A DNA stretch of 64,000 bases, from positions 1 to 64,000 of the forward strand of contig JAFXXQ010000017.1 of assembly GCA_017542145.1 (NCBI GenBank). The letters are read 5' to 3'. The notes beneath the pieces are model-generated. The model was not told the origin of the DNA and made no database searches. It saw nothing but the letters and a program-made list of their open reading frames with translations. Positions 55,763-64,000 of this stretch are shown here, piece after piece (position 1 is the first letter of the stretch; every line of letters begins with the position of its first letter). The stretch comes from Bacteroidaceae bacterium. GTDB lineage: Bacteria > Bacteroidota > Bacteroidia > Bacteroidales > Bacteroidaceae. The position numbers and the translations under genes were made by a program.

Positions 55763-57154
55763 TTATGCTTCAGGGGTTTCTTCTACCGCTTCGGCTGCAG
55801 GCGTTGCCTCTTTCTTTGAGCCGAGATACTGGGGCAAGTTCATACCTGCGAGGTCAAAGAGGTCCCCAAGAGGAGGAACGGACTTCATCAAGCCGCTGAT
55901 GAAATTGGCTGTCGAGCCCTTTCCGTCCTCGCCCTTCGTGCCATTGTCCCAGACGGTGACGTGATCGATGTTGATACCCTTGACCGCTTCCACCTGTGTG
56001 CTGACGAGCTCAGGCAGTTTGTCAAGCAAAAGCAACATATATGCTTTGTTGGCATCGCCGCCTGCCGCCTGTACCATCTTGTCGTAACCTTGAGCCTGCT
56101 TGGTAAGGATTTCATACGAACCCTTACCCTGGGCCTCCATCTTGGCAAACAGAGCATCGGCCTCACCTTTTGCCTTTACGCGGGCACGCTCAGCCTCTGC
56201 CTCAGCCTCGATGACGATACGCTGTTTCTCCACCTCCTGCGGCACGATGACGTTGGCCTGCTGGGTACTGCGCTCACGCTCGGCACGGGCAAGCTCGGCT
56301 TCACGCTCTGCGGCGTATGCTTCCTGGAGGGCATGAGCCTGCTGCACCTTCTCAGCTGCCACAGCCACACGCAGGGCCTCAGCCTCTTTCTGACGACGCG
56401 AGGCGTTGGAGTTAGCAATCTCAATCTGGGCCGCATTCTCACCCTGGACAGCTATGGCATTGGCCTCACTCGTACGGATACGGGTATCACGGACAGCCTC
56501 AGCCTTACCAATCTCACCGTACTTGTCCTGTTCGGCTACGCTCACTTTGGCCTCGTTGATGGCCTTGGCAGCAGCCTCCTTACCAAGTGCCTCGATGTAG
56601 CCGCTCTCGTCCTTGATGTCGGTGACATTCACGTTGATAAGACGCAAGCCTATCTTCTTCAGTTCCACCTCCACGTTCTTTGAGATGGCCTCAAGGAACT
56701 TGTCACGGTCACTGTTGATTTCCTCGATGCTCATGGTAGCGATGACCAGACGAAGCTGTCCGAAGAGAATATCACGAGCCAGCTCCTGGATTTCATTAGC
56801 GCTGAGTCCCAGCAAACGCTCGGCAGCGTTGTTCATCGAGTCGCTCTCCGTGCTGATACCCACCGTAAAGCGGCAGGGAACGTCCACGCGGATGTTCTGT
56901 TTAGAAAGGGCATTCGTCAGGTTTGCATCGATGCTGATGGGCGTAAGGTTCAGATAAGCATAGTCCTGAATGATAGGCCATACGAACTTACCGCCGCCAT
57001 GAATACACTTGGCACTTCCGCCACCCGTCTTACCATAGACAACAAGAATCTTGTCGCTGGGGCAACGCCGATAGCGACGGATAACGGCTGCTACCATCAC
57101 GAATACTACCACGACGAGCAGCATAATCAAAAAGAATGGATTTGTCATACTCAT
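55763..57154 (-). CDS. Flotillin-like SPFH protein
   Basis: Protein of 463 residues. N-terminal membrane anchor MTNPFFLIMLLVVVVFVMVAA, an SPFH/band 7 domain (KILVVYGKTGGGSAKCIHGG, RFTVGISTESDSM), then a long Ala/Glu-rich coiled coil (AEREAELARAERERSTQQAN, EAEAERARVKAKGEADAL) and a flotillin C-terminus ending in MNLPQYLGSK. It forms membrane microdomain oligomers. It follows the NfeD-like gene, the usual flotillin partner. Confidence 0.93.
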   Translation of the reverse strand: MSMTNPFFLIMLLVVVVFVMVAAVIRRYRRCPSDKILVVYGKTGGGSAKCIHGGGKFVWPIIQDYAYLNLTPISIDANLTNALSKQNIRVDVPCRFTVGISTESDSMNNAAERLLGLSANEIQELARDILFGQLRLVIATMSIEEINSDRDKFLEAISKNVEVELKKIGLRLINVNVTDIKDESGYIEALGKEAAAKAINEAKVSVAEQDKYGEIGKAEAVRDTRIRTSEANAIAVQGENAAQIEIANSNASRRQKEAEALRVAVAAEKVQQAHALQEAYAAEREAELARAERERSTQQANVIVPQEVEKQRIVIEAEAEAERARVKAKGEADALFAKMEAQGKGSYEILTKQAQGYDKMVQAAGGDANKAYMLLLLDKLPELVSTQVEAVKGINIDHVTVWDNGTKGEDGKGSTANFISGLMKSVPPLGDLFDLAGMNLPQYLGSKKEATPAAEAVEETPEA

Positions 57155-57201
57155 TACTATATTTGTTATTAGTTATTTAGATCTGATACTTGCTCTCATT
57201 C

Positions 57202-57762
57202 TCAAATGCCTTCCACCTTGACGGTATCGGAGTTGATAACCGAGACAACTTTTGCCTTCGCACCCGTCGGTATAGCGGCACTCTGTGCAACGGCCTCCAA
57301 CTCATGTACTGAGCCGCGCACGCTCACCATCACCTTGCCCGAGCCTTCGCCCGAAGCAGGGATTCGGAGATAGACATCGGCAATCTGGCCAACGGTTTCC
57401 TCAATGTGGAACGTCTTATCGACACCCAGTTTCATCACCTGGCGGATGATGACAACCCACACCAGCACAAACAATAGGCCAACGCCCACGGCTGCCAGTT
57501 GAATCCATAACGATGAAGGAATCAACGATTTGAATACGACACCTGCCCATCCGTAGCCTAACAGGAAATTAACCAAATTCTTCAAACTGAAGAATCCCGA
57601 AATACCTTCGTCGGCATCCAGCCCTCCGGTATCGACATCCGTATCGTTGTCCAAACCGACAAACGTCATTATCGTCTGAATCACAAAAACGATACTGGCC
57701 ACAATAGCCACACCCCAGAATACTTTCTGTGCCCCGTCAAGGGCATTCCATGCTTCTATCAT
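57202..57762 (-). CDS. NfeD-like membrane protein
   Basis: Protein of 186 residues with three membrane helices (VFWGVAIVASIVFVIQTIMT, LVNFLLGYGWAGVVF, LAAVGVGLLFVLVWVVII) and a C-terminal OB-fold domain (ETVGQIADVYLRIPASGEGS, TGAKAKVVSVINSDTVKVEG). This is the layout of NfeD1b/YuaF partners of flotillin. First gene of the operon; a TATCTTCG box is at 57808-57815 on the minus strand. Confidence 0.82.
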   Translation of the reverse strand: MIEAWNALDGAQKVFWGVAIVASIVFVIQTIMTFVGLDNDTDVDTGGLDADEGISGFFSLKNLVNFLLGYGWAGVVFKSLIPSSLWIQLAAVGVGLLFVLVWVVIIRQVMKLGVDKTFHIEETVGQIADVYLRIPASGEGSGKVMVSVRGSVHELEAVAQSAAIPTGAKAKVVSVINSDTVKVEGI

Positions 57763-57807
57763 ATGTTTTTACTTATTTAATTATACGACTTTTTTGTTTT
57801 CAGAGTG

Positions 57808-57815
57808 CGAAGATA
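57808..57815 (-). promoter_or_regulatory. -7 box of the NfeD-flotillin-PrsW operon
   Basis: CGAAGATA reads TATCTTCG on the minus strand, 46 nt before ATG 57762. Weaker than the TTTG boxes. Confidence 0.4.
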
Positions 57816-57868
57816 AGACTTCGTGCGCGAATTACCAAATTTTTTTTGCATTATCGCAGGCTAATTCG

Positions 57869-57876
57869 TATTTTTG
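57869..57876 (+). promoter_or_regulatory. -7 box of the Crp/Fnr gene
   Basis: TATTTTTG at 57869-57876, about 28 nt before ATG 57905. It excludes the longer in-frame ORF that begins at 57794. Confidence 0.6.
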
Positions 57877-57904
57877 CAGCGAAAAGAAGAAAACAAGCCA
57901 TATT

Positions 57905-58591
57905 ATGCAGACTTCAATGATGAGCACGCTGCTTTCCATGCCCCTTTTCCAGGGGCTGACGATGGACGAGCTGATGAAAGTACTGGCGCAAGTACGTCCC
58001 GACTTTCTCCATTTCAAGGACAGCACAATCCTGCGTCAAGGGGAGTCCCACACCCGTCTGCTGTACGTGCTGCGAGGATGCGTCGTGCGCGAAATGTCTG
58101 CCCCACAAGGGAGGTACAGCATCTCTGAGGTTATTGACGAGCAGACATTTATCGAAATCAGCAGCCTTTTCGGACGCGACACTGCCCTGCGCGCCAACTA
58201 TCGTGCTCAAGGCGAGGTCACGCTGTTAGCCTTCGACAAAAGCTACATGTTCAACGTCTTCGGCCAGTTCAGCATCGTGCAACTCAACATCCTCAATCTC
58301 TATTGCGCCTGTGCCCAGGCTCTGAACGAGCGGCATGTTTCCCCTCCTCTTGGCGACGACATCCACGCGCACTTCTGCCACTTCGTCCGTAGCCTATGCG
58401 AAAATCCGCGAGGAGAAAAGCAACTGAAGATTACCCGTGCTGACCTTGCCGAGTATCTTGGTTGCAACCGTCGACGGATGTCTGAAATCATCGTCTCGTG
58501 GCAACGTGCCGGCCTCGTCACCATCTCCTACAGCTGCATCATCATCCCCGACCTTCCCCGTCTCACGCTATACGAGCAACAAACGACATAA
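57905..58591 (+). CDS. Crp/Fnr family transcriptional regulator
   Basis: About 228 residues. A cyclic-nucleotide-binding-like beta barrel (FLHFKDSTILRQGESHTRLL, VLRGCVVREMS) is followed by a long dimer helix and a C-terminal HTH (ITRADLAEYLGCNRRRMSEI). No Cys cluster for an Fe-S centre is visible, so not a classical Fnr; no clear cAMP contacts. Divergent from the flotillin operon and 19 nt before the methyltransferase gene, so it may regulate either. Confidence 0.88.
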   Translation: MQTSMMSTLLSMPLFQGLTMDELMKVLAQVRPDFLHFKDSTILRQGESHTRLLYVLRGCVVREMSAPQGRYSISEVIDEQTFIEISSLFGRDTALRANYRAQGEVTLLAFDKSYMFNVFGQFSIVQLNILNLYCACAQALNERHVSPPLGDDIHAHFCHFVRSLCENPRGEKQLKITRADLAEYLGCNRRRMSEIIVSWQRAGLVTISYSCIIIPDLPRLTLYEQQTT

Positions 58592-58610
58592 TTCTTCTGT
58601 CCATCCGTCA

Positions 58611-59543
58611 ATGCCAGACATGAAGTCACCACGCAATAAAACGATGACGCTGAGCGAGGCTGAGCGGAAGGAACTGAGGAAACGGCTCTTCTCGGTACGC
58701 CGTATGCCGCAGGGGTTTTCCGATGTCACCATCCGTGCTGACTTACTGAAGGTCATCGACAAGATTCCCAATCATTTTGCCGACCTCATCATCATCGATC
58801 CGCCTTACAATCTCAACAAGCGCTTCGGCACAGCTCAGTTCAAAGCGGGTTCGGACGACGATTACAGGGCTTACATCCGCTCGTGGCTGCTACGCGTCAT
58901 CGACAAGCTGAAGCCCGACGGAACGCTCTACCTCTGTGGAGACTGGCGCAGCAGCGTGGTACTCTACGATGAACTGCAGCCACTCCTGCACGTGCTGAAC
59001 CGCATCACCTGGCAACGCGAAAAGGGACGGGGCTCTACCCATAACTGGAAAAACGCGATGGAGGATATCTGGTATGCCGTTGCCAACCCGAAGAACTACT
59101 GTTTCCACGTCGAAACCGTCATGCAACGTCGGCGCGTCATCGCCCCCTACCGGCAGAACGGCAAACCGAAGGACTGGGAAGAGACGGACGAAGGGAACTT
59201 CCGCAACACCTGTCCATCGAATTTCTGGGACGACATCAGCATCCCCTATTGGTCTATGGCAGAGAATACCGCCCACCCCACACAAAAGCCCGAGAAGCTG
59301 ATAGCCAAGCTCATCCTTGCAAGCAGCGAGCCAGGAGACATCGTGTTCGACCCCTTTCTCGGTAGCGGCACCACGTCTGTTGTAGCCAAAAAACTGGGCC
59401 GTCACTATTGTGGCGTGGAGATTGACGAGACTTACGCTTGTCTGGCCGAAAAACGCCTACTACATGCTGACGAAGACAAGTCCATTCAGGGCTATACCGA
59501 CGGCGTGTTCTGGGAACGAAACACAAAACCGACTAATTCCTGA
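58611..59543 (+). CDS. Orphan DNA methyltransferase (DPPY type)
   Basis: About 310 residues from ATG 58611. Motif IV comes first: IIIDPPYNLNKRF; the AdoMet-binding motif comes late: FDPFLGSGTTSVVAKKLGRHYCGVEID. This order is the beta class of N6-adenine or N4-cytosine methyltransferases. HPTQKPEKLIAKL is also present. There is no restriction enzyme gene beside it, so it is a solitary methylase, possibly regulatory. Its 3' end overlaps the convergent GH9 gene by 11 nt. Confidence 0.9.
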   Translation: MPDMKSPRNKTMTLSEAERKELRKRLFSVRRMPQGFSDVTIRADLLKVIDKIPNHFADLIIIDPPYNLNKRFGTAQFKAGSDDDYRAYIRSWLLRVIDKLKPDGTLYLCGDWRSSVVLYDELQPLLHVLNRITWQREKGRGSTHNWKNAMEDIWYAVANPKNYCFHVETVMQRRRVIAPYRQNGKPKDWEETDEGNFRNTCPSNFWDDISIPYWSMAENTAHPTQKPEKLIAKLILASSEPGDIVFDPFLGSGTTSVVAKKLGRHYCGVEIDETYACLAEKRLLHADEDKSIQGYTDGVFWERNTKPTNS

Positions 59544-61869
59544 TGCCATACAGATAGCCCAGCAGGGCCATCTTGCCGCGCATGGTCTCGCGGGGGGTGA
59601 ATTCGCCGTTCACCCACATATAGCGGATGTTGAAGAAGCTCTCCTGCTGAGGCCAGCCACCTGTGTACCAGTCGGGATAGCAACGTCCGAGGATGATGCG
59701 TGCATCGCCCCCATTGCCCTGGCTCCACGTTTCTGTGCCATTGAAGGGTGTCTGTCCAGGATGCGAGCCAGGCACGCCGTCGTTACGCCCTGTGGTGTAG
59801 CAGTCGGTAATGTGACGTTCACCCAGCCCCGTCATCTCAACGGTGTTGGAAGGATTGCGCCCCAGGCCCCATCCAGCCTCGCTATACATGGCACGCTCCA
59901 ATTCCAGGCGGCGAGCCTTGCCCGAAGCCAAGTAATGAGCCATCATCACCAACTGGAGGTTTTCGGATGTCTGCCAGCGGGGGTCGTTGGCAGTACGACG
60001 CGAAGGACGAAGATCGAGCTTTCTGACGTTGTTCTCATCGGCATGGGCAGAGACGGAGGCCTTCATATTTTCGTATAATTCAGGATAGTGGCGCTCGCGG
60101 GGACAAGTGAGATAGGCTGCCGTACCCCAAATCTGATAATAGTTGTCACGTCCCTTACTAAAGATTTTCGACGAAGCATCCTTGACGACGCTTTCCTCAG
60201 CCATGATGCGCTCCCACTCCACGTCGCCCGTGACATTGTAAAGATAGGCTGCTGCCATCTGCCGGAAGTCACGTCCCCGCATTCGGGCGCTGCCGATATC
60301 CTGCATATCGTCCAACTGCAAATCCTCCTGACGGCTGGCAAAACGAAAAGCTTTCATGGCCTCCTGCGTATAGTAGTCAAGCCATTGCCTGTTTTCCTCC
60401 TTATCCCCCGACGTCGTGCACAGGATGCGGAAGGCCTCTGCCATCATGGCGCAATTGGCGGCATTGGCCCACGCGGCCATCGTGGTACATCCCGCTTGGA
60501 ACATGATGGTCCACTCCTTCGACGGATTCGTGACGCCTTGCGAATAAGCCTCGCCGTCGCGGATGCTAAGGAAGAAGTCTACCTCGTTGCGTGCCTCGTC
60601 CATGAGGTCGGGGATGCCGTTGCCGCTCTCGCGGATGCCGAGATTATCCTCTACGAGGCGTCCATCCGTCAACAGATAGGGCAACAGCATGTCGTAAATG
60701 TTGCTCACATGTGCCAGATGGCGGTCCCAGTCGAAGGCGTCGGAATGTCCGCCACGCACCTCGGTATTAACAGGATTCCCAGGCAGACGGTGCTGCCAGA
60801 AGTACGACTCAAGGGCAGGCTTGAAGTGCGGCTCGTCCCACACGTCGCCACGCATCTTCCTCCAGTCGGGATGCCAGGGATGCAGATCCGTCTTATAGAC
60901 CGTGAACCCCACGGGGTCCACCTCGGGGATAAACTGAGGCTGACGCGGAACGGGGTTGACGTGCTCAGTGTCAATCGGTTCGCCCAGGCGCATGTAGTAG
61001 TAGCCCCTTACGGAGTAGCGGTAGGGCTGGAAATAGACATCTTTTCCGATAGTGAAGTCCATGCTACAACCCACGTCCTCCACCACCAGGCGATAGCGTC
61101 CTGCGCGGGTTTCCTGAAAATCAATGTTCCAGACGTCAGAGCCTGTCATATTCTTCTTATTGGCCTCCTGCTCGAAATCCGAGGCAGGCTTCCAGAAGCT
61201 GACATTACCCACCTTGCGCCGTTTTCCTGTTTCCACGTTATAAAGCCATACCTTCTTGCCCTCGAATGACGTGTAGTCGCGCTGGCCACCCTCGCCCAGC
61301 CATAGGTAGAGGTCGGCGGCCTTCACCGTCTCAGAGGGCGTATAGCCGAGGATGTTCACGTGCACGGCCTCCGAAGTCGTCGTCCAGATGTCGAACCGCA
61401 CGTCGGCTGAAGCCACGTCTGCCCCCACGCCGGCGGGGATGTCAACCGTATAGTTACATCCCTGCCGCATCGGTATGGGCAGACGGAGGAATATCCAATG
61501 GTCCAGCTCGCTGGTCAGCGTATGGTCGGTATGCATCGGCTTCGACTTGCGCCAGGCCTCCACGGCATGCTGTGTGCCGAACCCCTTGTCGTCGGCCGAA
61601 CGGACTATCCACTCCCCCGCCCTGCCCGCAGCCTCGGCATCCAGGCGCGGCAGGAACACCTTGAGCGTGTCGTCACCCTCGATGAACGTATGGCCCAGAT
61701 AGGCACTCGCCCCCGTGGCATCGTCGCGGTAGCGCACCTCGCCGTCGCGGAACAGCAGCATCAGGTACTCCCGGTCCACCACCCGCAGCTCCACGAACTT
61801 AGTTGCATACACCCGCCCGGCCAGCATCGCCAGCATAAGCATTAAAACCCAAGATGAATATTTTCTCAT
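59533..61869 (-). CDS. Glycoside hydrolase family 9-type cellulase/glucanase
   Basis: About 778 residues. ATG 61869 (MRKYSSWVLMLMLAMLAGRV signal) is supported by a -7 box at 61899-61906; the frame is open another 590 bases upstream but that stretch is repeats. An Ig-like CelD-type N-domain lies around residues 200-290 (VHVNILGYTPSETVKAADLY). The (alpha/alpha)6 catalytic domain follows: EVRGGHSDAFDWDRHLAHV, SGNGIPDLMDEARNEVDFFL, and a C-terminal VNGEFTPRETMRGKMALL. Likely cuts beta-glucans. Ends with TAG. Confidence 0.82.
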   Translation of the reverse strand: MRKYSSWVLMLMLAMLAGRVYATKFVELRVVDREYLMLLFRDGEVRYRDDATGASAYLGHTFIEGDDTLKVFLPRLDAEAAGRAGEWIVRSADDKGFGTQHAVEAWRKSKPMHTDHTLTSELDHWIFLRLPIPMRQGCNYTVDIPAGVGADVASADVRFDIWTTTSEAVHVNILGYTPSETVKAADLYLWLGEGGQRDYTSFEGKKVWLYNVETGKRRKVGNVSFWKPASDFEQEANKKNMTGSDVWNIDFQETRAGRYRLVVEDVGCSMDFTIGKDVYFQPYRYSVRGYYYMRLGEPIDTEHVNPVPRQPQFIPEVDPVGFTVYKTDLHPWHPDWRKMRGDVWDEPHFKPALESYFWQHRLPGNPVNTEVRGGHSDAFDWDRHLAHVSNIYDMLLPYLLTDGRLVEDNLGIRESGNGIPDLMDEARNEVDFFLSIRDGEAYSQGVTNPSKEWTIMFQAGCTTMAAWANAANCAMMAEAFRILCTTSGDKEENRQWLDYYTQEAMKAFRFASRQEDLQLDDMQDIGSARMRGRDFRQMAAAYLYNVTGDVEWERIMAEESVVKDASSKIFSKGRDNYYQIWGTAAYLTCPRERHYPELYENMKASVSAHADENNVRKLDLRPSRRTANDPRWQTSENLQLVMMAHYLASGKARRLELERAMYSEAGWGLGRNPSNTVEMTGLGERHITDCYTTGRNDGVPGSHPGQTPFNGTETWSQGNGGDARIILGRCYPDWYTGGWPQQESFFNIRYMWVNGEFTPRETMRGKMALLGYLYGIRN

Positions 61870-61898
61870 AGCACGACGGAACGAATGGTTTAACGATG

Positions 61899-61906
61899 CA
61901 AATTTA
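61899..61906 (-). promoter_or_regulatory. -7 box of the GH9 gene
   Basis: CAAATTTA reads TAAATTTG on the minus strand, about 29 nt before ATG 61869. Confidence 0.55.
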
Positions 61907-61965
61907 ACACATTTTTTTTTCTTACAAAAACGCTTCTCGAAAATCTTTTTCACGTCATAAAGATA

Positions 61966-62160
61966 ATACCCCTTCCCCCCCTGCGCGCCCCGAAGGGGGC
62001 AACGAGTACGTAGCCCAGGGCAACACCCTGGGTGCAAACGACAAAAACAACTTTCACCCTTGAAGGGAAAAAGCATTGTTATTGAAGGCTTTTGACGTTG
62101 TCTAATCATGTCGTCGCGACTCGGCCAACTATAGAGACGCGACATGCCGCGTCTCCCCGC
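61966..62160. repeat. Dispersed-repeat cluster upstream of the GH9 gene
   Basis: It contains CCCCTTCCCCCC-n-GAAGGGGG (about 61971-61999), a CCCAGGG-caaca-CCCTGGG hairpin (about 62013-62032) and a near-palindrome GAGACGCGACATGCCGCGTCTC (62133-62154) with a partner GTCGCGAC nearby. These are the kinds of short palindromic repeats scattered through Bacteroidetes genomes. No gene is credible here. Confidence 0.65.
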
Positions 62161-62205
62161 TTGCTCTCGCTGCTCCGTACATTTGCCCTTCAGGCCGTTA
62201 GAGGT

Positions 62206-62307
62206 ATTCTTGCGGATAATCATATTCCCTTGCGTTATTTTTTTATTCCCTTGCGCTAATTCCTCATTCCCCTGCGTTAGTTTTTTATTCCCTTGCGCTG
62301 AACTGCC
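62206..62307. repeat. Tandem array C (five ~21-bp units)
   Basis: Units ATTCCCTTGCGTTATTTTTTT: ATTC at 62206, 62224, 62245, 62266 and 62287 (the last four 21 bp apart). Consensus TTTTATTCCCTTGCG(T/C)TA is close to array A (TTTTATTCCAATGCGTTA). In the minus-strand frame it reads QGN-type heptads (AQGNKKL-TQGNEEL), but this lies upstream of the GH9 promoter. Confidence 0.75.
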
Positions 62308-62387
62308 AGCCCCTTTTGCCCTATAAAAATTGTTGTCCGCTAAAGCCTCTCCGCTATTGCATATTTGCGTTTTCCAGGAAAAGCTGA

Positions 62388-63059
62388 TTATTTCATCAGC
62401 CAGGCAAAGCCCTTCGCCATCCGCTTCTCTGAATCGACAAAGTGATTGCCTGCGTTCCATTCAAGTATAGTGTTCACCCCTTGACGCTGGAGCAACTCTT
62501 CCTGATAGCGAATGGCGTTGCCCACCTGCGCCATGATGGGGTTTTTGGCCTTTTCCTCTCTGTCGCCCAGACTGAGATAGACAGCCTTTGCAAACGGCCT
62601 CCTCTCTGTGGCGTATGCTATCCAGCTGGGGTACCATACGGATGGTGAGACGGCAGCGATTCCTTCGAATCTGTCTGTTTGATATCCAGCCCATAGCGCA
62701 AACAACCCTGCAAGGGAGTAGCCGCCAAGCAGGCAATGCGACGTGTCTGTCCCCTTCTGCTGGATCACAGGCAGCAGTTGTTCCGCGATGTACGCCAATG
62801 TGCTTTCAGCCCCATCGCCAAACGGAACCGTCCCGAACACAGGTTGAGCAACCCAGGGCGTAAGCTCCCGATTCCAATCCTCAATCTTGAAGGCTACCAG
62901 CGAGAAAGGTTCAGAGGACAATGTCCAGATGATGTCAACCTCTTGTTCCAACAAACGCAAGTCATGTTCATCTACAGGCTGAATGAGCAGATGCTTGGCT
63001 GAAGGCTGAAGAAGCTGATAGCACTCCCTGCCTGATATGTTGGTAGTATCAAAATTCAT
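62388..63059 (-). CDS. Alpha/beta-hydrolase-fold esterase (Fes/EsD-like)
   Basis: About 223 residues; start MNFDTTNISGRECYQLLQPS at 63059 (another Met two codons upstream). The nucleophile elbow is GGYSLAGLFALWAG (GxSxAG), with ISPSVWYPSW-like AAVSPSVWYPSW and the catalytic His in NAGNHFVDS. Resembles small putative esterases of the enterobactin-esterase-like group. No signal, so cytoplasmic. It lies 25 nt after the AraC gene on the same strand, probably cotranscribed. Confidence 0.85.
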   Translation of the reverse strand: MNFDTTNISGRECYQLLQPSAKHLLIQPVDEHDLRLLEQEVDIIWTLSSEPFSLVAFKIEDWNRELTPWVAQPVFGTVPFGDGAESTLAYIAEQLLPVIQQKGTDTSHCLLGGYSLAGLFALWAGYQTDRFEGIAAVSPSVWYPSWIAYATERRPFAKAVYLSLGDREEKAKNPIMAQVGNAIRYQEELLQRQGVNTILEWNAGNHFVDSEKRMAKGFAWLMK

Positions 63060-63090
63060 TATCATTCAAAAAACACTTTAGATAGCCAGG

Positions 63091-63984
63091 TTATTTTCCC
63101 AGGAACTCGCTGGGAGTGAGGCCGGTCATACGCTTGAAGAAACGGGTGAAGTGGTGGGGGTAGTCGAAGCCGAGCAGACGCGAGGTTTCGCTGATGTTAT
63201 GGCCGTTCATCAGCAGGCTCTTGGCTTGGTTGATGACGTAGTTGTGAATGAAGCCGATGGCCGTGCCGCCCGTCGCCTTACCAACGATGTCGCCAAAGTA
63301 GCGTGGCGAATAGGCCAGCTCAGAGGCGCAGTAGGCGACGGTGGGAAGGCCGTACGTCAGCTGACGGTTCTCGCGGAAATACTGCTGCAGCAGGTTCATG
63401 AAGCGCTTCAGCAAGTCGTTGCCAATCTTGTCCTCGGCTGAGATCTGACGCAGGTAAATGCGATTGCTGTAGTCCAGAATCAGGTGTAGGTAGCCCAGCA
63501 GGATGATTCTGAGCGAGGGAGAGTCGGCATGGCCCATCAGTTCCTGCTTCATCTGGGCAACAAGCTGCGTGATGCTGAGCCACTCGTCAGGCTCCATTCG
63601 CAGCGAGTCATCAAAGAAATAAGAGAAGAACTGGTACTGGTCAATCTGATGTTCAAGCGGAGTGCCGTGCATCAGCTCGGGCGACCACAGCAGAGCCCAC
63701 CCGCTCAGCGAAATGCGCTCGCCGTTGTCTTCCAGTCCGCCAATCTGCCCTGGTGCTACGGCAATGATGGAGCCGTCGCTCGCCTGCAACGTCTTCATGC
63801 CATAGGAAAGGTCCTTGGGGAACTGTCTCTGAATGAACAGTCCATACACGCCGTAGTTGTTCAGGCTGTGACGGAAAGGCGCCAGCTCGTCGTAGTGGAC
63901 GATGCTCACCAGCGGATGAAGCACAGGAGCTTCAACAAACCGAGCATAATCGTTGGGAGTTTCAACCTTCAATATATTGCGCAT
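63091..63984 (-). CDS. AraC family transcriptional regulator
   Basis: Protein of 297 residues. N-terminal cupin-like half (YGVYGLFIQRQFPKDLSYGM) and C-terminal AraC HTH pair (VAYCASELAYSPRYFGDIVG; LLGFDYPHHFTRFFKRMTG) ending LTPSEFLGK. It belongs to a different AraC subgroup from the redox-island regulators. Likely controls itself and the esterase. The start at 63984 leaves 16 nt to the window end, so the promoter is not included. Confidence 0.88.
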   Translation of the reverse strand: MRNILKVETPNDYARFVEAPVLHPLVSIVHYDELAPFRHSLNNYGVYGLFIQRQFPKDLSYGMKTLQASDGSIIAVAPGQIGGLEDNGERISLSGWALLWSPELMHGTPLEHQIDQYQFFSYFFDDSLRMEPDEWLSITQLVAQMKQELMGHADSPSLRIILLGYLHLILDYSNRIYLRQISAEDKIGNDLLKRFMNLLQQYFRENRQLTYGLPTVAYCASELAYSPRYFGDIVGKATGGTAIGFIHNYVINQAKSLLMNGHNISETSRLLGFDYPHHFTRFFKRMTGLTPSEFLGK

Positions 63985-64000
63985 TTCAATTGTAAAGGTA

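Noticed and set aside
61870-62460. N-terminal extension of the GH9 gene through 62460
   Set aside because: The extension crosses dispersed repeats and array C and lies upstream of the -7 box at 61899-61906. A clean signal peptide starts at 61869.

Overview
The window is chromosomal DNA from a Bacteroidales bacterium, most likely Prevotella or a close relative. The evidence is the promoter style (TAnnTTTG -7 boxes, often TACCTTTG or TATCTTTG, about 20-25 nt before starts), a carboxypeptidase-regulatory-type TonB receptor, C-terminal sorting-like tails of the form 'YDLQGR..GIYI..GKK', and conserved Bacteroidetes gene orders (flotillin/NfeD, and rlmN-DUF4837-pdxA-sigma54 activator-lptE-secG). 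No rRNA, tRNA, CRISPR array or intact transposase was found.

1-2.1 kb: the 3' part of a Fic gene and a DUF5131 protein. 2.1-20 kb: a large redox island of about 21 genes. It reads as two paralogous modules, each with its own AraC-type regulator followed by two promoters. All four promoters share the layout 'inverted repeat around GTGTWA, exactly 22 nt, TACCTTTG'. The arms of the inverted repeat differ between modules and are shared within each one. Module 1 (2.1-11 kb) holds flavodoxins, an iron alcohol dehydrogenase, an SDR, an aldo/keto reductase, a DUF362 protein, an Fe-S flavoprotein and NTF2-like proteins. Module 2 (11.1-20 kb) holds an Old Yellow Enzyme-type flavoenzyme, three aldo/keto reductases, an SDR, an acetyltransferase, an NTF2-like protein and an MBL lipoprotein. 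The gene content recalls the E. coli yqhC-yqhD-dkgA aldehyde response, so I infer a role in reducing reactive carbonyls or other electrophiles. About half of the enzymes carry Sec or lipoprotein signals.

20-26 kb: a decayed accessory stretch. It contains a repeat-rich kilobase with a 36-residue ORF, a frameshifted AraC gene, and a small oxidative-stress set (ferritin-like, PNPOx-like, winged helix, rubredoxin, MBL-rubredoxin fusion). It ends with a truncated ZIP transporter and a GH43 gene frameshifted at a poly-G tract. Together with two flavodoxins carrying in-frame amber codons, five reading frames are broken between 4.6 and 26 kb and none is visibly broken after that.

26-48.4 kb: mostly core genes. 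These are nitroreductase-kdsC-maf (minus), a TonB receptor and trmO (plus), a giant secreted protein (minus), gyrA and a TPR protein (plus), and the seven-gene minus-strand operon rlmN to secG. 48.7-53.6 kb: an operon of a glycosyltransferase, a DUF4922-SpoIID fusion and a sulfatase. 53.7-59.5 kb: a DUF4332 protein, a 2[4Fe-4S] ferredoxin, the NfeD-flotillin-PrsW membrane operon (minus), a Crp/Fnr regulator and an orphan DNA methyltransferase. 59.5-64 kb: a GH9-type glycosidase, a repeat-filled spacer, an esterase and an AraC regulator.

Two repeat phenomena run through the window. The first is short tandem arrays of 20-22 bp units at four intergenic places. The second is a palindromic GC-rich element that has inserted in frame into two protein-coding genes (rlmN and the DUF4922-SpoIID gene).
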